Shown in pieces: positions 53,299 through 62,141 of a stretch of DNA of 64,000 nucleotides (the first letter of the stretch is position 1; each line of letters begins with the position of its first letter). The notes under the pieces are model-generated. The model had not been told where the DNA came from. It saw only the letters and a list, made by a program, of their open reading frames with translations, and ran no database searches. The stretch lies in contig PGXL01000001.1 in assembly GCA_002839095.1 (NCBI GenBank), positions 1 through 64,000 of the forward strand, read 5' to 3'. The DNA comes from Tenericutes bacterium HGW-Tenericutes-2. Its GTDB lineage: Bacteria; Bacillota_I; Bacilli_A; Acholeplasmatales; Acholeplasmataceae. Made by a program: the position numbers and the translations under genes.

Positions 53299-53838
53299 CT
53301 AAAACATAGGTGGGGTGCTAATCCACAAGACTTTAGCACTGTAAGGACTATTATTCATTAAATAGTGTTCCTTGTTAGCTAAATAATAAAATGTCTCACC
53401 TTTTCGAATAACATATCGCTTTTTATTAATTATTAATGTAACTTGCCCCTCTAAAACATAGCCGAATTCTTCACCAGGATGTGGATCATCAATCTCTGAT
53501 TGTCCACCTGGTTCTAAATCAATAATGATAGGCTCCATTTCATATTTTAATGCGTTTGGAACAATCCAGCTAATCATATGCTTTAAATCTAGATTTTCTT
53601 TAACATAAAAGTCTTCTTTTTTATAAACAACGGTAACATCTTCTTCAATACTGAAAAATTCATGAACATCAGTACCTAATACTTCAAGTATAGCAAACAG
53701 GGTTTGCATGGATGGTGATGTTAGGTTATTTTCAAGTTGAGATATATATCCCTTTGTTAATTCCAAGCGATTGGCAAGCTCTTCTTGAGTCAGACTATTT
53801 CCTAATCTTAAAGCACGAATTTTTTTACCTAAATCCAT
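53299..53838 (-). CDS. XRE-family regulator with C-terminal cupin
   Basis: 179 residues. The HTH (about 5-60) has GKKIRALRLGNSLTQEELANRL and TKGYISQLENN. A cupin_2 domain (about 105-175) has HPGEEFGYVLEGQVTLIINKK and RKGETFYYLANKEHYLMNN. PuuR-type regulators of this plan bind small metabolites in the cupin. The ATG overlaps the pgk stop (TAATG) and the HPr-like gene follows after 13 bases, so it is embedded in the glycolytic operon. The ligand is unknown. Confidence 0.85.
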   Translation of the reverse strand: MDLGKKIRALRLGNSLTQEELANRLELTKGYISQLENNLTSPSMQTLFAILEVLGTDVHEFFSIEEDVTVVYKKEDFYVKENLDLKHMISWIVPNALKYEMEPIIIDLEPGGQSEIDDPHPGEEFGYVLEGQVTLIINKKRYVIRKGETFYYLANKEHYLMNNSPYSAKVLWISTPPMF

Positions 53839-55037
53839 TATAGGTCATCAACACATTGGATACCTGGTAGTACCTTACCTTCTAGGTATTCAAGTGAAGC
53901 TCCTCCACCGGTTGAAATGTGAGAGAATCCATCTTGAAGTCCAAATTGAATAACTGCAGCTGCTGAATCTCCACCACCGATAATTGTTGTTGCTTGATCC
54001 TTAATATCTGCTATAGTTTGAGCAATGCTCTTTGTTCCTTCTGAAAATCTTGGGAACTCGAAAACACCAAGTGGTCCATTCCATACAACAGTCTTAGCAT
54101 CCTTAATGAATGATTCGAAAAGTGCAGTTGTTCTTGGCCCAATATCTAATCCCATCTCATCTTGAGGGATAGAGTCAATGTTTCTTACATTTTTTTCTGT
54201 ATTTGGATCAAATGCTTTTCCTGTATATACATCATCACCAAGTTCTATTTTACCATTAGCTATCTTTAATAATTCTTTAGCTAATTCAACTTTATCTTCT
54301 TCTAATAAACTCTTACCAACTTCATAGCCCATCGCCTTAAAGAAGGTGAATGCCATTCCGCCACCAATAATAACCTTATCAGCAATTTTTAATAGGTTTT
54401 GAATCACTTCAATTTTGTCTGAAACTTTAGCTCCACCTAATATTGCAACGAAAGGTCTTTGTGGGTTTTCTAAGGTTCCTCCAATGAAGTTGATTTCTTT
54501 TTCTAATAGGAAGCCAGCAACTGTTTCTTTTATGTTTGCTGCAATTCCTACGTTAGATGCTGCAGCACGATGTGCTGTACCGAATGCATCGTTAACAAAT
54601 ACATCACCAAGAGATGCCCAATATTTACCTAATTCAGGATTATTTTTACTCTCTTTATTACCATCTAAATCTTCAAATCTAGTGTTTTCAAACATAAGGA
54701 CTTCTCCATCCTTAAGCTTTAAAACTGCATCCTCTAATTCCTTACCTCTTGTTACTGGAACAAAGGTAACCTTTTTAGCTAAATGCTCTGATAATCTTTT
54801 TGCTACAACCTCTAAGCTATTCTTTGCCTTGTCAGATTCATCTTTAACACGGCCGAGATGTGAGAAAACAATTGCTCTACCACCATTTTCTAATACATAC
54901 TTAATGGTTGGAAGTGCTTCGACGATTCTATTTTCATCGCTTATTTCCCCATTTTTGAGTGGTACGTTGAAATCCACTCTAATTAATACTTTTTTCCCCT
55001 TGACATCAATATCTCTAATTGTCTTTTTAGCCATCAT
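53838..55037 (-). CDS. pgk: Phosphoglycerate kinase
   Basis: Makes ATP from 1,3-bisphosphoglycerate. 399 residues. [14 protein letters not shown] and SHLGR lie in the substrate domain, GGAKVSDKI in the hinge, and [11 protein letters not shown] and [11 protein letters not shown] in the nucleotide domain. Two adjacent ATGs (55037, 55034) follow AGGAGG; the second has the better spacing. It opens the pgk-xre-HPr-like-tpiA operon, with a cre-like site in its leader. Confidence 0.97.
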   Translation of the reverse strand: MMAKKTIRDIDVKGKKVLIRVDFNVPLKNGEISDENRIVEALPTIKYVLENGGRAIVFSHLGRVKDESDKAKNSLEVVAKRLSEHLAKKVTFVPVTRGKELEDAVLKLKDGEVLMFENTRFEDLDGNKESKNNPELGKYWASLGDVFVNDAFGTAHRAAASNVGIAANIKETVAGFLLEKEINFIGGTLENPQRPFVAILGGAKVSDKIEVIQNLLKIADKVIIGGGMAFTFFKAMGYEVGKSLLEEDKVELAKELLKIANGKIELGDDVYTGKAFDPNTEKNVRNIDSIPQDEMGLDIGPRTTALFESFIKDAKTVVWNGPLGVFEFPRFSEGTKSIAQTIADIKDQATTIIGGGDSAAAVIQFGLQDGFSHISTGGGASLEYLEGKVLPGIQCVDDL

Positions 55038-55054
55038 TTAACCTCCTTGAATGA

Positions 55055-55068
55055 TGTAATCGTTTATA
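55055..55068. promoter_or_regulatory. cre-like site in the pgk leader
   Basis: TGTAATCGTTTATA matches TGWAANCGNTNWCA at 13 of 14 positions. It lies 18 bases upstream of the pgk ATG and downstream of a TATAAT near 55091-55096, a roadblock-type position. A weaker match (TGTAAACATTTTCT) lies further upstream. Confidence 0.55.
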
Positions 55069-55117
55069 TTAAAAACCGCTATTATTATAACACTATTTGT
55101 AAACATTTTCTATAAAA

Positions 55118-55531
55118 TTAAAGATGAAAGTGTTTTACTTTAGTATTTCTAATCTCTTCTAAATATCTAATTTGTTTCTTCAATGTTTTTAATGTTATGT
55201 TTACATAAAGTTCGTGACCACTGTAAAATATGATTTTTGTTTGCTGTTTGAATTCTTCAATCTTAAAAATAGATGCGTAATTGATCCAAACATTATCATA
55301 ATCTCTCGTTCTTTTTGTTGGTATGAGTAAAATGGTGTTTGAGATACATAAAGGAACTTTATGGGAGATTGAAAAATTCGTTTTAATAGCCTTTAAATAT
55401 CCATCATAGGTAAATAGATGTTCTTGACATAATCTCTTGATATAGGCCAAATTACTGCCTTTAATCTGCACATTCATTGTTTCTTGATAAATCATGCACC
55501 CTGTGCTGTTATTAGTTATATATTCAATCAT
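55118..55531 (-). CDS. ComK-family competence transcription factor homologue
   Basis: 137 residues. The central segment FSISHKVPLCISNTILLIPTK with TRDYDNVWINYASI matches the ComK hallmark (ISHKPPI...FPT...WI). ComK activates DNA-uptake genes in Bacillus. This copy is shorter than B. subtilis ComK (192) and lacks its C-terminal tail, like the shorter forms in other Firmicutes. The 55531 ATG lacks a clear ribosome site; a Met 12 codons in is an alternative. It lies just after the malK terminator with no obvious promoter, so expression may be low or by read-through. Confidence 0.75.
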   Translation of the reverse strand: MIEYITNNSTGCMIYQETMNVQIKGSNLAYIKRLCQEHLFTYDGYLKAIKTNFSISHKVPLCISNTILLIPTKRTRDYDNVWINYASIFKIEEFKQQTKIIFYSGHELYVNITLKTLKKQIRYLEEIRNTKVKHFHL

Positions 55532-55546
55532 GATTTGATGAATAAA

Positions 55547-55568
55547 AAAAAGGCCAGTTGGCCTTTTT
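55547..55568 (-). terminator. Terminator of the malK-type gene
   Basis: AAAAAGGCC-AACT-GGCCTTTT followed by a T-run on the minus strand. Confidence 0.9.
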
Positions 55569-55572
55569 AATA

Positions 55573-56724
55573 TTATTCGACTTTCTTAGCAACTTTTTTA
55601 ACTGGCTTATTGTCATCTTCTAATAGAACTAAACGTTGTTCAGTTTCTGGATTGAAGAAATGGCATTTATTCATGTCAAAAGCAAGCTTCATCTTATCGC
55701 CAATGCGTACGCCTGTACGTGCATTAATTGATGCACAACAGTTGTTACCATTGATAGATGTGTAGATGTTAGTTTCAGAACCTAAAAGTTCAGCAACGTC
55801 AACCGTGATATCTAATACAGCACCTGGGTATGTATCCATAACAACTTGTTCATCATGAATATCTTCAGGACGAATACCTAGAATAACTTCTTTACCAACT
55901 AAACCATTTTGTCTTAGGATTTCAAACTTGTCATCAGGAACCATAATTGTATGATCACCAGCAACGAATTTTTGAGTCTTATCTACAACACCACGAACGA
56001 AGTTCATTGGAGGAGTTCCGATGAATCCAGCAACGAATAAATTATTTGGAAAATCATAAATTTGTTTTGGTGCGCCAACTTGCATAATATAACCATCTTT
56101 CATAACGACGATACGGCTTGCCATTGTCATCGCTTCAATTTGGTCATGGGTTACATAAATTGTAGTTGTTTCAATCTTATTATGAAGCTTAATTAATTCA
56201 CCGCGCATTTGCACACGAAGCTTAGCATCAAGGTTTGATAGTGGTTCATCCATTAAGAATACCTTAGCATTACGAACGATTGCTCTACCTAAGGCAACAC
56301 GTTGTCTTTGTCCACCTGATAATGCTTTTGGTTTACGCTTTAAATAAGGAACTAAACCTAAGATTTCTGCTGCTTCATTAACCTTTTCGTTAATGATATC
56401 CTTTGGCATTTTTCTTAATTTTAAACCGAACGCCATGTTATCATATACAGTCATATGAGGATATAACGCATAGGATTGGAACACCATCGCGATATTTCTA
56501 TCTTTTGGTGCTTTGTCATTTACTAGTTCTTCATCGATGTATAATTCGCCTGAAGTGATTTCTTCTAGACCTGCAATCATTCTTAGTGTAGTTGATTTAC
56601 CACAACCTGATGGTCCAACAAATACGATAAATTCTTTGTCTCTGATGTCAAGATTGAAATCGAAGACGGCTTGTACGCCATTTGGGTACACTTTATTAAT
56701 ATCTCTTAATTTTAAAGTAGCCAT
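55573..56724 (-). CDS. Sugar ABC transporter ATPase (MalK/MsmX/UgpC type)
   Basis: 383 residues. The ATPase covers 1-240 (Walker A GPSGCGKST, signature LSGGQRQR, Walker B VFLMDEP, H-loop VTHDQIEAMT). A C-terminal OB/TOBE regulatory domain (about 245-370; LGIRPEDIHDE) is typical of CUT1 importers. It stands alone with no permease or binding protein nearby, so it probably serves several carbohydrate importers elsewhere, like MsmX in Bacillus. It is monocistronic with its own terminator and two TATAAT boxes upstream (near 56740-56760). Confidence 0.9.
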   Translation of the reverse strand: MATLKLRDINKVYPNGVQAVFDFNLDIRDKEFIVFVGPSGCGKSTTLRMIAGLEEITSGELYIDEELVNDKAPKDRNIAMVFQSYALYPHMTVYDNMAFGLKLRKMPKDIINEKVNEAAEILGLVPYLKRKPKALSGGQRQRVALGRAIVRNAKVFLMDEPLSNLDAKLRVQMRGELIKLHNKIETTTIYVTHDQIEAMTMASRIVVMKDGYIMQVGAPKQIYDFPNNLFVAGFIGTPPMNFVRGVVDKTQKFVAGDHTIMVPDDKFEILRQNGLVGKEVILGIRPEDIHDEQVVMDTYPGAVLDITVDVAELLGSETNIYTSINGNNCCASINARTGVRIGDKMKLAFDMNKCHFFNPETEQRLVLLEDDNKPVKKVAKKVE

Positions 56725-56776
56725 GTTTTTCTCCCTTTTTATTACATTATACGAACATTATAGCAATTCTATGGCA

Positions 56777-56800
56777 TAAAAAAAATGTGCAATGTGCACA
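56777..56800 (-). terminator. Terminator after the PucR-type regulator
   Basis: TGTGCA-CAT-TGCACA followed by eight T on the minus strand. The stem is short but strong in U-tract. Confidence 0.65.
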
Positions 56801-56805
56801 CATTT

Positions 56806-57381
56806 TCATTTCATTAGATGATAAATTAAATAGGCATCGCTAAATACTCTGACATCAAAGCCTGTTGTTTGATGAAATTTATCAAGCCGTTGAATTAAAG
56901 TGTTTCTATGAACATATAGTTTTTTAGCTGCTAAGCTCATATTTTGATTAGATTCAAGATATATTTTTATACTTTCTTGCATGACTGAATCATTTAAGTA
57001 TTTACGAAAGATGAATTTTTTCATTTCCGAATCTACCTTATCTAATAAAGCCTTCAAAATCACTTTATCATCTAAATAGACGTATTTATTAAAGGGAATC
57101 ATCTGCAATTTTCTTTGAATAAAATCTTTATGTGTGTTTAAGTCAAACTCATTGTCAAATTGGAATGAGACATAGATACGCAGGTCTGATAGTGTATCAC
57201 TCATCATATTCAATATAATGTCCAAAAAGGAAACGTCTGTTTCCTGTTGGTAGTAAAGATGAATAGCTTTTTGTTCGGTTTCAATTCGATCAAAATTAAT
57301 AAATTCTGAAAATATTGAAACGATCATTTGCTCATCGGATTTGATTTCATTTTTGCTTTCTATAATTAGATAACGTAACAA
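56806..57381 (-). CDS. PucR/CdaR-type helix-turn-helix regulator
   Basis: 191 residues. The C-terminal ~55 residues form the PucR-type HTH (SIKIYLESNQNMSLAAKKLYVHRNTLIQRLDKF). The N-terminal part has no recognised sensor domain. The start is TTG, with AAGGAG 8 bases upstream. It follows the protease pair by 39 bases and is probably in the same transcript, so it may control that module or answer to it. The target is unknown. Confidence 0.8.
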   Translation of the reverse strand: MLRYLIIESKNEIKSDEQMIVSIFSEFINFDRIETEQKAIHLYYQQETDVSFLDIILNMMSDTLSDLRIYVSFQFDNEFDLNTHKDFIQRKLQMIPFNKYVYLDDKVILKALLDKVDSEMKKFIFRKYLNDSVMQESIKIYLESNQNMSLAAKKLYVHRNTLIQRLDKFHQTTGFDVRVFSDAYLIYHLMK

Positions 57382-57420
57382 TGCTTTAACTCCTTCATCA
57401 AATATTCCTATATAAAAGAC

Positions 57421-58182
57421 CTAAGGTGCTAAATAATAAGAATAAAATGCTTTAATAACATCTAGACCGTGTGCATATGTATATCCATTTTCAACTTGGT
57501 ATTGTATTCCAATGATTTCATGATTCATATCAATCATGACTCCACCATTACCAAAGTTATCAGATAATACACTGGTTTTTATATTCACAAGCTCTTGATC
57601 ATCATTATATGAGACTTCAATAATCATTCCCATCGTTAATGCATTAATGATTCTTCTTTGATATCCAATCAGCATTACTGGTTGACCAACAAGTGGTGGA
57701 TACTCAGCAATCTCTAATACACCAAGTATGCGCTGTGAGTTTTTAGCAAACCGAATACCAGATAAACCGAGTTCTAGAGAATCTCTTCTGGTGAATGCTC
57801 GATATGTTCTTCCAAGGTAATCAGATATTTCAATCGATAGAGTCTGTCCTTGATTAATACTTGTTAACTCATATGCTGTCATCACATGATAATTTGCGCT
57901 GTCTTGATAAAAAATGACACCTGATCCATTTCTTGTCTCAAGCAGTAGCCCAAGAGATGAATATACCTTGACTTCAATCATCACACTTGCTACTGAAGAG
58001 GTTAATGTTACACCATTGATAAAGGATTGAAAGTTTTCTAATTGACTGATATCACTTAATATATAATTATCATATTGATTGGCAAGTGCTCTGTACTCTT
58101 CAGTATCTTCTTCAACGACGAAGAATGTACATCCGGAAATAAAGAAGGATAGTAATATTATAATGAATGTGAGTTTTTTCAT
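57421..58182 (-). CDS. Lipoprotein, degenerate trypsin-like (S1-fold) pseudoprotease
   Basis: 253 residues with a lipoprotein signal (FFISGC, Cys18). The body aligns with the protease encoded just upstream: GSGVIFYQDSANYHVMTAYELTS against GSGVIFMEDALYYYVLTNNHVV, LELGLSGIRF against YDLAVVRF, and DNFGNGGVMID against KSGSSGSLVV. All three catalytic positions (His, Asp, Ser) are lost, so it should be inactive, perhaps a partner, inhibitor or substrate-binding subunit. It overlaps the active gene by four bases. Confidence 0.75.
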   Translation of the reverse strand: MKKLTFIIILLSFFISGCTFFVVEEDTEEYRALANQYDNYILSDISQLENFQSFINGVTLTSSVASVMIEVKVYSSLGLLLETRNGSGVIFYQDSANYHVMTAYELTSINQGQTLSIEISDYLGRTYRAFTRRDSLELGLSGIRFAKNSQRILGVLEIAEYPPLVGQPVMLIGYQRRIINALTMGMIIEVSYNDDQELVNIKTSVLSDNFGNGGVMIDMNHEIIGIQYQVENGYTYAHGLDVIKAFYSYYLAP

Positions 58183-58982
58183 GCTTCCTCACCTCCAATG
58201 GTAATACCAACAGCTTCTAGAAATTCAAGTACTTTTTCTACTGGAATTGCAAAGGAAAACTGTGATGTATCACTTGAGTTTGTGAAATTACCTGCATAAA
58301 CAATACCGGCTAGTTGATAATTTTCATTCACTACAAGACTTCCACTGCTTCCTGATTTGACAGGTGCGTCACTTACAAGCACATTAAAATTAACATTAAT
58401 CACATCCGAATTACTACTATCAATATTTATCGATGCATAATCCTTAACAACACCCAAGGTGATGGCATTGATTTGGAAGCTAGGATAGCCTAATACTGCA
58501 AGCTTTGAATTCATTGGAGCATTTTCTGTAGAAAAAGTAATGACCTCTAAAACCACAGAAGTTTTTCTAAATCGAACGACAGCTAAATCATAATCACTTG
58601 AAGATACTGTCTTTGTTGCACTATAATCATTTCCATAGTAATCGCTCACTGTATAAGTAACACTTGATGAACCTGCATAATAAACGACATGGTTATTGGT
58701 TAGTACATAATAATATAATGCGTCCTCCATAAAAATAACACCTGATCCTGTGGTAGAGCCAGTAGATCCAGTAACTGTTTTTTTAACAAGAACGACAGTT
58801 TGAATAGTTTCTGTTGATATATAGTTAAAATAATCAATATAGGATTGATATGTTTCTTTGTTTTCTTCTAGATGAACTTGGTAGTCTGACAAAAGGTCGT
58901 CATAAGTTCTAACTGTTGCACAACCACTGATTGTGATTAGCATCATTAAAACAATGAAGAGTGAGAAAATCTTTTTCATCAA
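58179..58982 (-). CDS. Surface lipoprotein serine protease, trypsin-like (HtrA/S1 type)
   Basis: 267 residues with a lipoprotein signal (ISGC, Cys21). The catalytic triad is seen as His in VLTNNHVV, Asp in SSDYDLAVVRF and Ser in VKSGSSGSLVV, after the GSGVIF strand. There is no PDZ domain, unlike HtrA/DegP. It is anchored to the outer face of the membrane and probably performs surface protein processing or quality control. It is first in an operon with the inactive paralogue and the PucR-type regulator. Confidence 0.85.
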   Translation of the reverse strand: MMKKIFSLFIVLMMLITISGCATVRTYDDLLSDYQVHLEENKETYQSYIDYFNYISTETIQTVVLVKKTVTGSTGSTTGSGVIFMEDALYYYVLTNNHVVYYAGSSSVTYTVSDYYGNDYSATKTVSSSDYDLAVVRFRKTSVVLEVITFSTENAPMNSKLAVLGYPSFQINAITLGVVKDYASINIDSSNSDVINVNFNVLVSDAPVKSGSSGSLVVNENYQLAGIVYAGNFTNSSDTSQFSFAIPVEKVLEFLEAVGITIGGEEA

Positions 58983-59019
58983 GTAACACCTCTTAAGAAT
59001 ATTTTACGCTAAAAGGTAT

Positions 59020-59059
59020 AAATAAAAAAGATATTTGCGAAATTCACACAAATATCTTT
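59020..59059 (-). terminator. Terminator of the suf operon
   Basis: An 11-bp stem, AAAGATATTTG with CAAATATCTTT, followed by TTTATTTAT on the minus strand. Confidence 0.85.
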
Positions 59060-59077
59060 ATTTTGTTTAATCTTTGA

Positions 59078-60487
59078 TTAACCGATTGAGCCTTCCATTT
59101 CAAGCTTAATCAATTGATTTAGCTCGATTGCATACTCCATAGGTAATTCCTTGGCAAACGGTTCAATGAATCCCATAACAATCATTTCAGTTGCTTCAGC
59201 TTCTGTTAAACCTCTACTCATTAAGTAGAATAGCTGTTCCTCAGAAATTTTTGAAACGGTTGCTTCATGCTCTAGGAATACATCGCTATTTCTTACACTG
59301 TTGTATGGAATAGTATCTGAATATGAGAAATCATCTAAAATAATCGTATCACATTCAACGTGTGCCTTTGCACCCTTAGCTTTTTTACCGAAATCAACTT
59401 TACCACGGTAGTTTACCTTACCACCACCACGACTGATTGATTTAGAAATAATTGTTGATGTTGTATTTGGAGCAACATGAATCATTTTAGCTCCAGTATC
59501 CTGCCATTGTCCTTTACCAGCAAACGCAATTGAAATGGTTGTTCCCTTTGCTCTTTCACCAAGTAAAACACAGGATGGATATTTCATATTGACATTACTT
59601 CCTATATTTCCATCAATCCATTCCATATGTCCATTTTCATAAACAAATGCTCTCTTTGTAACTAGGTTGATTACATTGGTAGACCAGTTCTGAATGGTTG
59701 TATAACGACATGTAGCATCCTTTAAAACAACGATTTCAACGATCGCAGCATGTAATGAGTCTTTTCTATAAACAGGTGCTGTACAGCCTTCTACATAGTT
59801 AACTTGAGCACCTTCATCAACAATGATTAGTGTTCTTTCAAACTGACCCATTTGATCAGAATTGATTCTAAAATAGGATTGAAGAGGTTTAGTTACCTTG
59901 ACACCTTTTGGTACATAGATAAATGATCCACCACTCCATACTGCACTATTTAATGCAGCATATTTATTATCTGAAAATGGAATAATTGTTCCAAAATATT
60001 TCTTTACTAAATCTGGATAATCTCTGAGTGCTGTATCTGTGTCTACGTAAATAACACCTAAATCTTCAAGTTCTTTAATTGTGTTATGGTAAACCACTTC
60101 ACTTTCAAACTGAGTAGATACACCTGCTAAGAAATTTCTTTCAGCTTCAGGAATACCTAATTTTTCGAACGTATCCTTAATCGCTGTTGGTACTTCATCC
60201 CAGCTTGTTTCAGCACGATCACTTGCTCTTAAAAAATATGTAAATTCATCAAAATTGATAAATGACAAGTCTGGACCCCATGTAGGATTTTTTAATTCTA
60301 AGAATTTCTTGTAACTCTTTAAGCGGAAATCAAGCATCCATTCAGGTTCTGATTTTGCTTTACTAATTACTCTAATAATGTCTTCATTAAGACCTTTTCC
60401 CGTATCAAATACAGGCTTTGATTCTGTATGGAAACCAAATTGATAGTCTCCGATGATGGAGTCTATTTTCTTTTTGTTATCATCCAT
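59078..60487 (-). CDS. sufB: Fe-S cluster assembly scaffold SufB
   Basis: Core of the SufBCD scaffold that builds Fe-S clusters in the cytosol. 469 residues. The beta-helix core includes [39 protein letters not shown] and [14 protein letters not shown]. The C-terminal [23 protein letters not shown] and [14 protein letters not shown] segments are typical. It overlaps sufU by 8 bases and is last in sufC-sufD-sufS-sufU-sufB. Confidence 0.97.
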   Translation of the reverse strand: MDDNKKKIDSIIGDYQFGFHTESKPVFDTGKGLNEDIIRVISKAKSEPEWMLDFRLKSYKKFLELKNPTWGPDLSFINFDEFTYFLRASDRAETSWDEVPTAIKDTFEKLGIPEAERNFLAGVSTQFESEVVYHNTIKELEDLGVIYVDTDTALRDYPDLVKKYFGTIIPFSDNKYAALNSAVWSGGSFIYVPKGVKVTKPLQSYFRINSDQMGQFERTLIIVDEGAQVNYVEGCTAPVYRKDSLHAAIVEIVVLKDATCRYTTIQNWSTNVINLVTKRAFVYENGHMEWIDGNIGSNVNMKYPSCVLLGERAKGTTISIAFAGKGQWQDTGAKMIHVAPNTTSTIISKSISRGGGKVNYRGKVDFGKKAKGAKAHVECDTIILDDFSYSDTIPYNSVRNSDVFLEHEATVSKISEEQLFYLMSRGLTEAEATEMIVMGFIEPFAKELPMEYAIELNQLIKLEMEGSIG

Positions 60488-60926
60488 TTAATTCGTCCTC
60501 CTTTATTTTTAATATACCCTGCTCGGCAGCTTTCCAAGCAAGTGTTGCACACTTCACGCGTGCTGGAAATTGTGCTACGCCTTGATAAACAACTGCATCA
60601 CCTTTTAGAATTTCTGGATTGAAAGGATAGCCCTTAATCAACTCATAAAATTCGTGAAGAATGGAAATTGATTCATCAAGTGTTTTATTCATGAGAGTTT
60701 CGCTCATGACACTTGCACTTGAACAGCATATAGAACAACCTGTCCCTTGATGCAAAATATGCGTGATTACATGATCCTGGATTTTAAGTTGAACAGTCAT
60801 TTCATCCCCACAACTTGGGTTGTTTAAATGAACAGTCATGTAACTGTTATCTGCTACAAATCCTTTGTTTTTAGGATTCTTATAATGTTCCATAATCACT
60901 TGTCTATATAAATGTTCGATATTCAT
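60480..60926 (-). CDS. sufU: SufU zinc-dependent sulfurtransferase
   Basis: Accepts sulfur from SufS and passes it to the SufBCD scaffold. 148 residues, NifU-N/IscU-like fold with the three conserved cysteines in [18 protein letters not shown] and RVKCATLAW, and Asp in the first motif. The insertion of about 20 residues before the last Cys (typical of SufU against IscU) is present. It overlaps sufB. Confidence 0.95.
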   Translation of the reverse strand: MNIEHLYRQVIMEHYKNPKNKGFVADNSYMTVHLNNPSCGDEMTVQLKIQDHVITHILHQGTGCSICCSSASVMSETLMNKTLDESISILHEFYELIKGYPFNPEILKGDAVVYQGVAQFPARVKCATLAWKAAEQGILKIKEDELNG

Positions 60927-60935
60927 GTCTACTCC

Positions 60936-62141
60936 TTAAAACGATAAAAAGAAATTTTTTGCAGCAATTATACTGCTTACGAATACATCACAATCAGTGA
61001 TGTCATTATAAAGATGAAATGATGCACGTAATGTTGAATTTACACCTAAGAATTTACTGACAAGCTGTGCACAATGGTGCCCTGCTCTTACACTCACTTT
61101 GTGTGTGTCTAGCATGGTTGCTATATCATGCGGATGTACTCCATCTACGTTGAATGTAATGACTGGATTATCTGCACTTCTGTTGTAGATTGTTATTCCT
61201 TCAACTTGGCTTAGTTTATCTAAGGTATATTTGTGTAATGCTGCAGTGTGCTCATGGAGTTCTTCAAAGCCGATTGACTCGATATAACGAACTGCTGCTG
61301 CTAATCCTATTGCTCCACTAATCACGGGTGTTCCTGCTTCAAAACGAAGTGGTGTATCCTTCCAGGTTGCTTGATCTTTAGAGACTTCATCAGCCATTTC
61401 TCCACCATATTCAAATGGTTCAAGCGAATTGAGAAGATTCTTTTTTCCATAAAGAACACCGACTCCTGAAGGTCCAAACATTTTGTGACCAGAAAAAGCG
61501 AGATAGTCAACACCTAGGTCTTTCACATCAACTTTCATATGTGGTACTGATTGTGCTGCATCTAAAATGACTGTAGCATTTTTTTGATGTGCAAGCTTTG
61601 TGATTTCTTTGATTGGTGTTAGATAACCCATGACATTGGAGACATGTGTAATAGCTACCACCTTGGTTTGATCACTAAGTACTGACTTAAAGTTATCTAC
61701 TGTAATTCTTCCCTCTTGAGTTAATGGAATGTAGATAAGCTTAGCGCCTGTCTTCTTCGCTGCCATCATCCATGGAAGTAATGATGAATGATGCTCAAGT
61801 TCACTTGTGATGATTTCATCACCAGGTTTTAGACTATCACGTAGTGCATTTGCAACGAAATTAAGCGCTGAGGTTGTTCCTCTAGTGAAGATGACTTCCT
61901 CATTGTTTGCGTTAATAAAACGCGCTACAGTTGCTCTTGCTTCTTCAAATAGTCTTGTTGCTTCATATGCTAAATCGTAGGCTCCGCGGTGTACATTTAC
62001 CCCTAAAGACATATAATAGTGATCAATTTGATCAATCACTGATTTGACCTTTAGTGATGATGCTGCAGAGTCTAGATAGGTTAGCTTAGGTTGTTTTTGA
62101 TAGACTGGGAAATCCTGTCTAATCTTTGATACAGATATCAT
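60936..62141 (-). CDS. sufS: Cysteine desulfurase SufS
   Basis: A PLP enzyme releasing sulfur from cysteine. 401 residues, group II. The PLP Lys is in FSGHKMFGPSGVGVLYG, and the persulfide Cys in RAGHHCAQ. TRGTTSALNFVA and ELEHHSSLLPW are family motifs. It overlaps sufD by 4 bases and precedes sufU by 9. Confidence 0.96.
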   Translation of the reverse strand: MISVSKIRQDFPVYQKQPKLTYLDSAASSLKVKSVIDQIDHYYMSLGVNVHRGAYDLAYEATRLFEEARATVARFINANNEEVIFTRGTTSALNFVANALRDSLKPGDEIITSELEHHSSLLPWMMAAKKTGAKLIYIPLTQEGRITVDNFKSVLSDQTKVVAITHVSNVMGYLTPIKEITKLAHQKNATVILDAAQSVPHMKVDVKDLGVDYLAFSGHKMFGPSGVGVLYGKKNLLNSLEPFEYGGEMADEVSKDQATWKDTPLRFEAGTPVISGAIGLAAAVRYIESIGFEELHEHTAALHKYTLDKLSQVEGITIYNRSADNPVITFNVDGVHPHDIATMLDTHKVSVRAGHHCAQLVSKFLGVNSTLRASFHLYNDITDCDVFVSSIIAAKNFFLSF

